The notes below the pieces were generated by a model. It saw only the letters and a program-made list of their open reading frames with translations. It was not told where the DNA came from and ran no database searches. From Chaetoderma sp. LZ-2023a (Eukaryota > Mollusca > Caudofoveata > Chaetodermatida > Chaetodermatidae), in NCBI GenBank assembly GCA_034401795.1, contig CM067369.1:188626742-188690741 (forward strand): DNA of 64,000 nucleotides, written 5' to 3'. Of this stretch, positions 20,361-33,300 are shown piece after piece; position 1 is the stretch's first letter, and each line of letters begins with the position of its first letter. The position numbers and the translations under genes are program-made.

Positions 20361-20727
20361 AATGGAGAAATCCAGTTTTAGCTTTGCCCCGCCCATCTTT
20401 AGCTAAGTGACACCCACACTTCGCCCGTGTTGAGATCGATCGATCCCTGCACTCTGAATCACAATTTCCAGAGGAATATATAGGTAAGCTGTTGAATATT
20501 TTGAAACTAATTTGACTGGGTGATGATGCTGCCATACACCCAGTCAAATTAGTTTCAAAATATTCAAAAGCATTTTTATTAAATAGTAGATATACAATTC
20601 ATACAACTTGCATTTATGATGGATTAAATGGCATCATCCATGATGTAATTGATTATGATGTCAGCCCACATGTGATGTAGTTAATTATGATGTTATATGA
20701 TTGATCGATAAAGTAGATTCATCCATG
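20361..20727 (+). mobile_element. Family A MITE, full length
   Basis: Starts AATGGAGAAATCCAG and ends TAGATTCATCCATG. The hairpin core at 20489-20570 contains GACTGGGTG and its complement. Confidence 0.8.
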
Positions 20728-21190
20728 CCATGTACAAAATGAACATTTATTCAAGCATGCGTACAAAGTGGCATGAGAATCAAAGATTTCTGCAGAATTC
20801 AATGTCTCGTCCATCCTCCTCTTGCTCACGGTCTGCATCTTTTGTACCAAGGTCACAATGACCGTAACCATTGACCATGCGACCGTAACATCATTGTGCT
20901 GCTTTCTACCAGTATATGCAATGTGTCTAAGCTTAGTTCCAATAGGGGTAAAGAAAATCTGAAATATAAGCCAAAGGAATTTACTAAATGCAAAAATTTA
21001 TGTTGATGCCATTACATGTCGCTGGCACGGCAAAAGTTATACCGGCTGTGTTACACTTCTGATTCGCAGGTGAGACAAAAGCTCTTTACAGTAAATGTTG
21101 GGTAAAGAAAATAATTTGTTACCAGATATATATGGGGATAGCATAAGCTATCTGAGGATGAGAAAAATGAAAATGGAATCCACTCCATAC
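20728..21190. other. Intron downstream of RMC1 exon 9
   Basis: I looked here on the minus strand for the last RMC1 exon (expected to continue the codon begun at 21191) and found no convincing candidate. Contains 'aaggtcacaatgaccgtaac'-type repeat sequence near 20850. Confidence 0.45.
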
Positions 21191-21345
21191 CTGGTTGAAA
21201 CTTGGGATCACCGCGTAAGCGTGTATTACGATGCTCGAAGAATTTGAACACAGTGTAGAAGACCATGTTATCATGTGTGTTGCTTGCTGCCTCCATGAAT
21301 TTACGTGCAGAGACTGTATCCACAGCTCCTATTGTACGCACAAAC
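21191..21345 (-). CDS. RMC1: RMC1 exon 9 (Mic1 domain)
   Basis: 155 nt encoding FVRTIGAVDTVSARK through FKFFEHRNTRLRGDPKFQP. Acceptor TTACAG before GTTTGTGCG; donor CCAG before GTATGG. It enters in phase 2, completing the Arg codon of exon 8, and leaves in phase 1. Human RMC1 has closely similar SARKFL..A and F.FFEQRN..LRG blocks. The protein should continue about 25-35 residues in a further exon that is not identified. Confidence 0.92.
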
Positions 21346-24300
21346 CTGTAATAATCAGCAAATACTGTTGCTTAGTTCTAGAGCTACATGTATCAGAAGT
21401 CAACATACCTTGGCATGGATGGCAACACAATAAATGGTACTCTTATAACATTGCCAATTAGTTTTGTGAGCTGAAATGCATACGTATCTAAGGCAGCAAA
21501 TTGATATCCTCTTTCTATTAATTTTTCTTATTCAACCATACATAGACCGTTTCTGTTATTTATTTTTAGTTTTCTTTTCAATACATACTCCGCTTGATGG
21601 AATCACAATACCTGAAAGCTGGTACAGTAGGTGTTAATGTGGGCAATATATGGGGAAGTGAAGGCGGGGGGAGTAATGGAGGAATCCAGTTTTAGCTATG
21701 CCCCGCTCACCTTTAGCTAAGCTCCACACACACTTCACCCGTGTTGGGATTCTTCGACTATCAATTTCCAGAAAACTATATAGGCAAGCTGTTGAATATT
21801 TTGAAACTAATTTGACTAGGTGCTGCAACAACAAATATTTATGTTTTTGTTTTGGAACCAGGTTAACTTATTTATGATCTGTACTGTATGGTCAAGACAA
21901 AGAATTATTCACATGATCGTATCGGAGAAATAGAAATTATGATAATACAATACCACAAGCTTTGATTATAGATCATACCTGAGTGCAGGAAGAAGCTGTT
22001 GCTTGGAGAGCAGAACCTCGATAATCTCCTCATTGGCTGTAGATAATCTCTGAAAACACACATGCTTATTATGAATTATAAAACAATGGGCTATCAGGCT
22101 ATATCCTTTTGCGAATACAAATCACCAAGCTGTAAGAACTGACAGAAGGATGAGCACTGTCCACTCTGAAAACTGTGATATTGTAAGCCATTTTCTTAAT
22201 GAACATAAGGTAATTATACAAGTAACACGATAGCTATCGTTCATCATTTTCACTCAGGGAACACTGTTGCAGTCTAAGACAGCACAAGCAGCGGGATCTC
22301 TGTTAGCGATAAAATGAGTCTGACATTTACATTTCGATGATCAAGCCATGAGCTCCGCAACGGTTTTGAGAAATTTCCATTTGCAAGCCAGGAGAAAACA
22401 ATTTCTGCAGATTTATGACGGGAATGCATGGCTCAATGGAGCATTCCAGTTTATATATCAATCATATGACGTTATAATCAACTACGTAACACGTAGGATG
22501 ATGTCATAATCAGTTACGTCATGAATGATGAAGATAAGCTTGCCACAAATGTTTAATTCATGACGGACTAAGCATTGTTGTACGAATTGTATGTTGTAGG
22601 TCTTTACTATTTAATAACCATGCTGTTGAATATTTTGAAACCAATTTGTCTGGTTGATAGGCAGCAACAGCACCCTGTCAAATGCGTTTAATATTCAACA
22701 GCTTACCTGCATAGTTTTCTGGAAATTAATAGTCAATCGATCCAAAGATGGGCGAAGTAGGCTTGCGCAATTTTTGATTTGAAACATCGCGATCGATTTT
22801 ATGAAAAAAAATCGCGATTTTCGATTAAATCGTGGGTCCAAATTGCCTAAAGTATAAACCGGGTTAACGTGACTCGTTTCTAGAAAGTTTAAATAAATCA
22901 TACAAAAATAGCACGAAATTAGAACACATGATGATGTTCATGCGACAAATTCTTACCATCTTACGTCTATGCTTAATGTATATCTTATATCCATCAGCGC
23001 GGGCGTGAAATTATTAATTTGGACCGCCTAAATATTGTGTATAGTTTAATCAACATTATTTAATTCATCAAAATTTGAGATAAAATGTCGTCGAGAAAAA
23101 AATATAAATTACGTGATGCTTCCGCTTATAGCCTCCCTTTGTAGGACGAGTTTAGGTAATTACCGGAGTAACGCGAAGACGCTAATATTAGTAGCACGGG
23201 AGATACTGCGCAATTCACATACATAGGATGGTAGCTTTGAGTAGGTACTAGTGTAACGGTGTAAACTTGTCCTATAGTGCGGTTTATAGTTGCTTTCAGA
23301 ATGTACGATTTACATTTAAGAGTAATCAATAGAACGCACAGTTCAAAATCAAACAATCTGGAATGCTGTTGCTTTATTTTCTTTAATTTGACATGACAAC
23401 CGAATCCAAAAGGAAAAATTATTAGACTGTCTGAAATTGCTAACTCTAGAATTAAACAGAATTATGTTCACTGATTGCCTAACACTCTGAAACTGTATAT
23501 ACTTGACATTTCACAACAGACTCAGGGTCTGCAGCGAAAGAAAGAAAATTATATGGCGATTCGCCGGAGTAACTAGCTGGTTTTCTCAATGACAAAGGTG
23601 TTACCTCACTATTGTTAGCTTGTTTATTGTAGCGCTTTGTGTTGTGATTCGTAATTATTCGACACATGCATGGCATGGCGGGATATACACACAATGAACA
23701 CAGGCGTGAATCGATTATAAGTGTACTCATGTACTGATATAACGCAACGGAAAAGTACACACTTCAGATTTTGTAAAAACATGAAATTTTCGACGATTTT
23801 CCGATCTTTCCTCAATTACATCGTAAAAATCGCGATTTTAAAAATAAATCGAACTTCACGATTAAATCGAAAAATCATGCAAGCCTAGGGCGAAGTGTGG
23901 GTGGAGATTAGCTAAAGATTGGCGGGGCATAGCTAAAACCTGCTAACACAAGATTCCTCCATTTAACTGTGCATTATTCAGCCAACCATTAAACAGTCCT
24001 CTCTTCATCTGCGAATTGACATTCAATAAGCAGATATTATTTTACAGACAAAATTCAACAATAAATGGTTAATAGTACACAGTATCTGATCAGCAACCTC
24101 ACACTCCTAGTATGTGTCTTGCTAAACAGCTTGCTTATAGCATTCAGTTCACATTTATGATCATAAAAACATAACAACATTGAATAGCAGAATTCAATAA
24201 TTTTATATCAACAATTAGAGGTAAAACATCGACCTCAACCCTCATTCAAGTACATTGCTTACAAGATGCAAGAAATTACTCTTATATATATATATATCGT

Positions 24301-27300
24301 CCTTACCTTTAACATATCGAGAGCAAGTTGATGAGCTGGAGGATAGACGCTCTCCAGAGATAACATCAGACAAGCCTAATTAAACACATAATCACAGACA
24401 ATGGATCTTTCAATTTTTAGCTATGCCCCGCCCATCCCTAGCTAAGCACCACCCACAACTCACTCATGTTGGGATCGATCGATCTCTGAACTCCCTGACT
24501 ATCAATTTCCAAAAAACTATACAGTTAAGCTGTTGAATATTTTGAAACTAATATGACTGGGCGCTGTTGCTGCCAAATTAGTTTCAAAATATTCAACAGC
24601 ATGTTTATTAAATCGTAGAGACATACAATTCATACAACATGTCAGACTACTAAGAGTTAAAGACAGGCCATATAGAATCATTTATGATGTAATGATTATG
24701 ACATCATCCTACACGCCGCTTAGCTGATTATAACATCATATGACGTCAGATTGATAGATGGATACTCTGGAAATGTGAATTACACATAATGTATACATTA
24801 AAAACGTTATCCATAACAAAACAACTTGACCTCTCGTTTTTGTCACATTGTAAAAATATTTTTGGTTTTTCAGATTTTCCAGATTTTTAGAATCATGATA
24901 AAAATCCTAGTGTACGATCACACACTTTCTTGTGTTAAGATTTAACACAAATCAGATCAGTAGATTCCGATTTATCCATAGATCCAGAATTTGATCCCAT
25001 CCGGACCCAATATGTTTATCTGGATTACAGCCAATGTCTGGAAATCCGCTTTCACAGTAAAATCCTCTGCAGTTAAATTTTGAGCCAAATCAAATCAGTC
25101 ACCTTTGAAATACAGCTCTGGATACACAGAAATCAACCGGAATGCAATACCTTATTCCGCTTAAAACCTGATGGTAATTAATACATGATACATCCAGTCT
25201 CTGCATGAACAATGTATCTATTATCGGCATGCTATATGTGAACATTCTCAAGCCATTGTTGGTGTAAAGAGAAGGCACTAGAGACACTGGTAATGCTTAT
25301 TTTATGCCATCTAGCGAAAAGAAAATGGTCACTTTTCGGTAATCCATACCAACTAATGGGGACTTATTAAACATATACAGTAAAGTTCCGAAATAACGTG
25401 ACGTTTCCAAACCAGAATATAAAGTACTGTTGAATATTTTGAACATAATAGACCTTTCCAGAGTAATGACATCATATGATGTCATAATCAGCTAAGAGGC
25501 GCATAGGATGACATCATAATCGTTACGTCATAAATAAATGATTCTATTAGGCCCGTCTTTAACTCTTAATAGTCCGACACATTGCAAGAATTGTATGTCT
25601 CTACTATTTAATAAACATGCTGCTGTATATTGTGAAACTAATTTGACTGGGTGCTGTTGCTCCCAAAGGCAACAACAGCACCCAGTAAAATTAGTTTCAA
25701 AAAGCTTAACTGTATAGTTTTCTGGAAATTGCTAGTCAGGGAGTTCAGATATCGATCGATCCCAACATGATCGAGGTGTGGGTGGAAATTAACTAGAGAT
25801 GTGTGGGGCATAGCAAAAATGGAACGGTCCATTAGATTACAAGACATTGCTACCTTAGGCAGCAATGGCTTCCAATCTGATTATGTTTAACATATTCAAC
25901 AGAATATTTCTTACATTGTGTTAAAAATTGTACTAACTAGCAAGTTTCCAGGCCTTTTTTAGTTTTGGGAACATTTAAAGTTATATTTGACCTGTACTGT
26001 ATTGGTCATTAGTGGTGCACAATGGCCCTTTCCAGTTTTAGCTATGTTACGTCCATCACTAGCTAAGCTCCACCCACACCTCACCGTGTTGGGATTGACC
26101 AATCACTGAATGCCCTAACTATCAATTTCCTGAAAACTATACAGGTAAGCTGTTGAATATTTTGACACTAATTTGACTGGGTGCTGTTGCTGCCTATGGT
26201 AGCAACAGCACCCAGTCAAATTAGTTCCAAAATATTCAACAGAATAGTTATTAAATACTAGATATACAATTCGTACAATAATGCATAGTCCGTCGTAGTT
26301 AATTATGACATCATAGGATGGATGGATAAAATGGAAAGGTCTATTGTTTGATATTTCTAACATTTCGCTAAATATTGTGATTCCATAAATCATAATTTTT
26401 AGCATGCTAAGCTGAACAAAATTAGAAAATCATTAACAATTTATGACAACACGTTGAATACTTTGAAATTACGAATTGCCTACGGCAGCAATAGCTTCCA
26501 GTAAAAGAAATGTCAAAATATTCAATTTGATGCATGTTTTTCGATGATATTATTACCGATGCGTGTATGTGTTCCACCACACTCACCAGGACATTTTCCA
26601 CTTGCAGTGAATCATTAATCGGGCACGCGATTTAGAAAACAATACTTCATATCTTGATATCATATAATCGTGTAATATCATGCCCCGCTACTGATCACAG
26701 CAGCAAAGCTACATAACTATTGGTCATAGATAATAACCTGTATAATACCCTTTAACCCTCAAATGTTTTAAAATTTTCAATTTTTTAATAGTAAATGTTC
26801 AAAGAAACGACTATTTTTGAAAATTTACCACTGGAATGACTGGCTCGATAACCGAGCCAGTCATTCCAGTGGTAAATTTTCAAAAATAGTCCTCTCTTGG
26901 TCTGCAAATGAGCATTTCGCAAGACCATAGTAGAAGCTGTTTTTGGCTGATATGAGGGTTAAAGTATTAATAGACGAGGAAAAATCTACCGTTGACAACA
27001 TTTCTCACTGATATCATTGGCTCTGTATAGTTTATAAACTTCTTTTCTTTCGCATAACTATTTAGATTTCATAGGAGTTATCTCCCTTGCTTGATATATC
27101 CTGTACTTAACGGCGTTAACTTTAAGTTAACGCTTTTATGGTCAAGAAATTCAAAATATTTGCTTACTGAATATTCTTTTGCAGGCTAAGAGAAGACTTT
27201 ATTGTACCACTCAGTCTAGTCATTCCAGCAGTACATGTAAATGATAACACGTGTGACACGCTATTGCCATGTAGGTAGCACCATCAGAAATGTAAAAAAT

Positions 27301-30300
27301 TTGCAGACGCCATACCGACAAACAGACAGACAGACATATACTAGCCGTGAGTCGCAACTAAAATATAGTCTTCTCATGGCCGGCAAACGGACATTCTTCA
27401 AGACCAGTGCAAAGGCTGGTTCTGGCTGGCTTGATAATGGATGAATCCAATTTTAGCTATGCCATGCCCATTTCTAGATAAGCTCCTCCCATGCTTAGCC
27501 AGTGTTGGGATCAATCGAACCCTGAATTCCCAGAATCCCAATATCAAGGTAACTATAGAGGTAAGCAAATGAATATTTGGAAACAAATTTGACTCAGTGC
27601 TGGCAGTAACAGCTCCGAGTCAAATTGGTTTCAAAATATTAAACCGATCTTAAACGGATATTCTGAGACTTTTTAAAAGTTCATGACAGACTTAGCTATG
27701 TTATTCATTACGCATTTCGCTTGTGACATCAGCCTACATGTGACAGAATTCATTATAGCGCCATATACTTGAGTGACGGATTAGCTAGTGTCAAGCGGTG
27801 AACTAGACCCGACTGCGGTTACAAACGAGTACGTATGAATGTACGATATGAAAACTTGCATCTCTTACCAGTGGCTTTGAGTCGCTGAGGACATGGTACT
27901 GGATAAACTGATGCAGCTGATAGAAACAGTTGTGTTGTACCAGTGTATTAATTACAAGCTCATAGAGATAGTGCTGGAAAATTGAAAACAAAGAATAATT
28001 TATGAGAAAATTACTGACAGCATCCAGATTTCAACATTTGGGGGGGGGGGGGGAGAACTCCCAGAGCCCCTTCTACATGTAGTTTGGCTATAAAACTGAG
28101 TCAACCTTTGGCTAGCATGTGCCTAGGGCATTGGTGCCTAACATTTAATCTGACCCTGCCTCTGATAGGTCTACTTGTTAAAACAAGAGGCACAAGAGGC
28201 CCAAAGGCTTGTATCGCTCACCTGGATTATAGGCATTTCAACTTGAGAGGCCATCAGCTTTAAGTAGGACCCTTAAATTTTAGCCAGAATTACAACAAGG
28301 ATGTGTCTTACCTGACATTTAAAATTTCCACTGGCTTTACTATGGGAGTTTTTGGCAGGCAAAAAGTCAAAGATGGCTGCCAATCCATCCATCCAACCGT
28401 TTCCAAAGTGGAAGATTTGAAAGCATACCACAAAACATAAACAAAACCAATTTTGGCTCCAAAATCCCTCAAATACAAAAATTTCAATCCGGCCTCCAAA
28501 ATGCTGAAATCTGATTCGTCGATACCGGCCATGTATTTTAGCATACTAATTTCCCTTGAACAAACTAGAATAGCCCATAATCCATAACCACATATCACAA
28601 ATTTTGGCCCGATCCCTACAGCGGTTCAGGAGTAGAACTTGTTTTCATGAAAATTAAGTCATCCAAGATGGCCATTGAAGCATTTGGACAATCAAGTTTC
28701 CATGAATAAAGTTGGTTCTACTGTTAACCCTAGATGATGTGTGATGAGCTGCAAATCAATCCCCAAGCGGTTTCATAGAGACGGTTTTAAAAATCAGCCA
28801 AAATCCAAAATGATCAAATTTGCCGATCGGCTTCCTTTGAATAAACTTGGATCTCTATGCCGAAAAGGCTACTTCCAGCCAAACATGATTGAAATTGGCA
28901 CAGTGGTTCTTGAGATGAAGATGTTTTAAATTTCCTATTGCATTAGTATGGGAGTTTTTGGATCCAAGATGGCCGCCAAAACATTTGTTGAAAGTATCGA
29001 AAGTGGAAATTTGAAATCAATACACACCAAAAACTATATAAAACCAATTTCGGCTTCAAAATCCATCTAATAAAATAGTCCAATATTGCCGCCAAACACA
29101 TTACGTTTTTATGGGGGGGGGGGGGGCATGTTTTTTACATAATTATCAACTTCGCTTGAATGAACTTTGATGGGCCTTGGTTCCTAATCATATCTACCAA
29201 ATTTTGCGGGGCCCGATCCATTCAATCCTTCTAGAGAAGTCCTTTCACAAAGACAAGGTCATTCAAGAAAGCGGCCAAACACTTGAACAAACTTGGTTCA
29301 GCTCTGATCTTTCCCTAGATGATATTTCATGAATTTTGAATCAATGCCTCTAGTGGTTTCGGAGAGGATTTTTAAAGATGTTAAAGAAAACTTTGCTAAA
29401 ATCCAAGATAACCACTGTACAAATTGGACGATCGGCTTCCTTCGAACAAACTTTGATCTCTATGACCGCGGGTGCTTCCTGCCAAATATAATTGAAATCG
29501 GCCCAGTGGTTCTTGAGAAGTTGCTTAAAGGAAAAGTTGATGGATGATGGATAGACAGACAGGCGTCACAGCATAAGCTCACGTGGCGTTTCAGGCCAGC
29601 TGAGCTCCATGTAATAATAAGACATGTACCTGAACTGGAATATGGCACTGGTTTAAGGCTCGGATGTACTCGATCAAAACTGCGACAACAAACTTGTAAC
29701 CAATGTTCTGAAAGAAATACCAGTCATACCATTAACCCTGCAATTCACCTTTCCAGATTATCTATCCATCATATGACCTCGTATGACATCATAATCAGCT
29801 CAGCGCATGTATGATGACGTCACAATCATTAACGTCGCAAAGGATTCCATATAGACCGTCATCGAATCTCAAACAGTCCAACACGTTGTATGAATTGTAT
29901 GTCTTTGTAATTGTTTGCTATTTAATAAACATGCTGTTAAATATTTTGAAACTAAATTGACTGGGCGCTGTTGCTGCCATAGGCAGCAACAGCACCCAGT
30001 CAAATTAGTTTCAAAATATTCAACAGCTTACCTGCAGTTTTCTTGAAATTGATAGTCAGGGAGTTCACAGATTGATCGATCCCAACACGAGCGAGGTGTG
30101 GGTGGAGCTTAGCTAGAGATGGGCGGGGCATAGCTAAAAACGGAAAGGTCCATTAATTGTCAAACTCATCTAAACCTGCCTTTGCAGTGCTCTAGAGAAA
30201 TTAATGTCCTTTCGAAATTTTCCCTATTTAAAAACTTCTCCCTCTGGAATGCCATGCCTAGATAACCGAGCCAGTCATTCTATTGGCAAAAATTTTAAAA

Positions 30301-33300
30301 CAATCTTCTCTTGGCCTGTCTATTTGCAGACCAAGATTTATCTTTGAAAGTTTCTCACTGGAATGAATATGACTGGCTTGATTATCGAGCCAGTCATTGC
30401 AATGGTAAATTTCACAAAAATTACCTTCTCTTGGTCTGTAAATATACATTTCTCAAGACCACTGCAAAAGCCATTTTTGACCGGATTGAGTGTGAATAGG
30501 GTTTAAGAGTTACAACATTTTACAATTTTGGTTGTGACTTTCAACTATAAGTCCATCCTTTCATCCATTCGTCTATCTGCCTGACCATCTGTTCTGTCGA
30601 ATGTTTTTGTTTATTTTATCGTCTTGGCTCTACATACCCTTAGAATTAAGAGGTACTGCCCCTAATGCCTTATGGACAGGCTATACAGTTAGCATAGTGG
30701 ACCGGCTTCAACCGGAAGAGGGCCACTCCTGTGCCACTCTAATATCTTTCACTGGAAAGGTGAAGTAACTTGATAAAGTGCAAATGACCACACCTCATGA
30801 TCTTCCTTAAGTTCATTGTTGATCTGAGTGTATCGAGGCTCGTTTTCTTGAGGTCGCTTCGCAGCACTAGAGCTGGCCGATTTCCTGATAACATCGTGAA
30901 TATCGTGACATTATCGTTATCATCTGATTTCCAAATATCAGCAATATCGTCTGTTGTCTAAGTTGTATTTATGAATAAAACCAATATAAAACAGATCTGA
31001 CCAATCATGCCAGTTAGTCATATTTATTTCAATCAAAGGCTGGTGCTTCCATAAAGTACATGTACAACTACGGTAACCAGAGCCAATTCCAACAGTTTAT
31101 AATCATTTACTTAATCTTACTCTATAATGAGTAGTGTGCCGTATCAATGCATATTTTTCTTGCTATCTTTATTATTCCCCATTTTTATTCCATGTTTTAT
31201 GGTAATAAATGCTGGCATATACACAAATTATTTCTATTTCTGCGAAATATAAAATGTCAGCCATTTTCAATCTGATAAATAGACTACATTTAGCTTCGCT
31301 TTCATTTTTCAAATCGGAAAATCCCTTCTGCATGCCATTCTGATGATGTCATTACTAAACCACCAGCCGTGAGTGCTCCACTCATTGGTACAATGTAACC
31401 ATTAAAACAGCACCAAATAAACCACCCTGTACTGAGAATATGAATAACGTTTAGAGGACTGTAGCTCTTTCATCTAGCAATCCACTACCAAAAGAAGGGA
31501 TTACAGCTCTCAGGGTTGAGTATTTTTTCTCATTTCACTGGCCCCTCTTTACTTGGGCGGGCGATCATTACAAAACTGCATTAACTACCAGGCTCTCGTA
31601 ATCGATGAGATAAAATATTACGACGCACAATAAACGAAATCTAGGATTTCTTTTTTCACGAGAGAGTTGATACTTACCTCCCTAATACTTTTGATATTGC
31701 TAAATATTGGCTTTCACTCAATAAACACTCAGATTTAAAACAGTTAGGTGCCCCTACTGGGCAGGGAGTCAGAGCGTAGTCTGGCGGATGCCAGCCCCAC
31801 CACCGCGCATGCGCAGACTAGCACTTCCTCTGACTAGATTATTGGCTGACACACATGCAACTATTAAGAGCCTGAAGACCGAGCCTCTGTGGGGTGGAGA
31901 GGCCGGGTCCGTATCTAGGGAGGTAAGTATCAACTCTCTCGTGAAAAAAGAAATCCTAGATTTCGTTTATTTCACTTCAAGAGTATACTTACCTCCCTAA
32001 TACTTTTGATATTGCCAGAATTCGAAAGTGAATCTGGCGGGAGGGAGGCGAGGTCAAAAGACCAGCTCATCCCTATACGCTTTTCTGCGTTTAAGGCACT
32101 TAAACTTCTGAAACTGTAAGAAAAAACAGTCAGGATTTGACTAACCATCGGATAACACCACCGATGTATGAGAGATGACCGAATGTCATATGCGCTCCCC
32201 CCCCCTCCTTCCTGGGAGGAAGAGTCGACTGACCTCAATGTCCTATACGCTCTCTACGTACAAGTGCCATGTACTACAGGACAGAGACGAAAAAGCTCCA
32301 TTTTCGTAACTCTCAACAATGAACCACACAAATACACAAACCATCACCATATTAATAACGGGTAATCGTGACAATACAATCAACAACGGACAACACATGA
32401 ACAAGACTGACCTTGTTGAAAATGGCTGCTGACATCATCTTCCCATCGGTAAAGACTGATGCAGGCCCAAAAAAGTGGGTGTTTCCATAAATTAATTGTG
32501 ATATATATAAGTAATGAGGAAATCACCTCAAAAAATATAAACCGATTTATTTTTTCAAAACCGACAAGGCGAGAGGATTAGAGGTGTCACGGAGATAATG
32601 GTCTGTAAAACTTGACTCACAGTGCCACTGAGCCACCGACATAATATCATCCACAGGGACCCCATTAAATAGGGCCGTGGATGTCACTACGCCGCGGACA
32701 CTGTGAGCCTTGGCCACGTCAACCTGCTTCCCGGTGGCGGATTTATGGCAAAACTGAATGCATTCCACAATCCACCTGGAAATGGTGTCCTTAGAAGCCC
32801 TCCCATGGGGTTCAATATATGACAACCATAACGCTGACTGGTCGGTGCGCCATGCCGCCGTACGTTGTTTGTACCGGCGCAGCGCCCGGACGGGACACCA
32901 TGCTTTAGAATTAGGATCATATCTAGTTAAAGCAGGCAAAATAATAGGTTGACCTGGATATTTCAACGACTGATTTTTAGCCAAGAAATTAATCCTAGGT
33001 AGCAGCTTAAGGCCTTCCCCTGAAACCACAAAACGGTCATCCTCGGCTGATAAGGCATGAATCTCACTCCTACGCCTAGCCGAGGCCGCAGCAATTAAAA
33101 ACACAGTCTTCAGTGTTAATAGTTTCATAGAAATGGAACTAAGTGGTTCAAAAGGCTTATCACCTAGTACTTGAAGCACTAGCGATAAACTCCAAGACGG
33201 AATCACAGGAGGATTCCTTGGTCTTAGATTGCCCATGCCTTTAATTAATACATTCAATGTATTTACTTCATCACTTCCCCTCTTAGCCAAGCAAGGAATA

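Noticed and set aside
20728-21190. Final RMC1 exon
   Set aside because: Searched on the minus strand for an acceptor followed by a continuation of PKFQPG; no frame resembling the family C-terminus was found here or further left.
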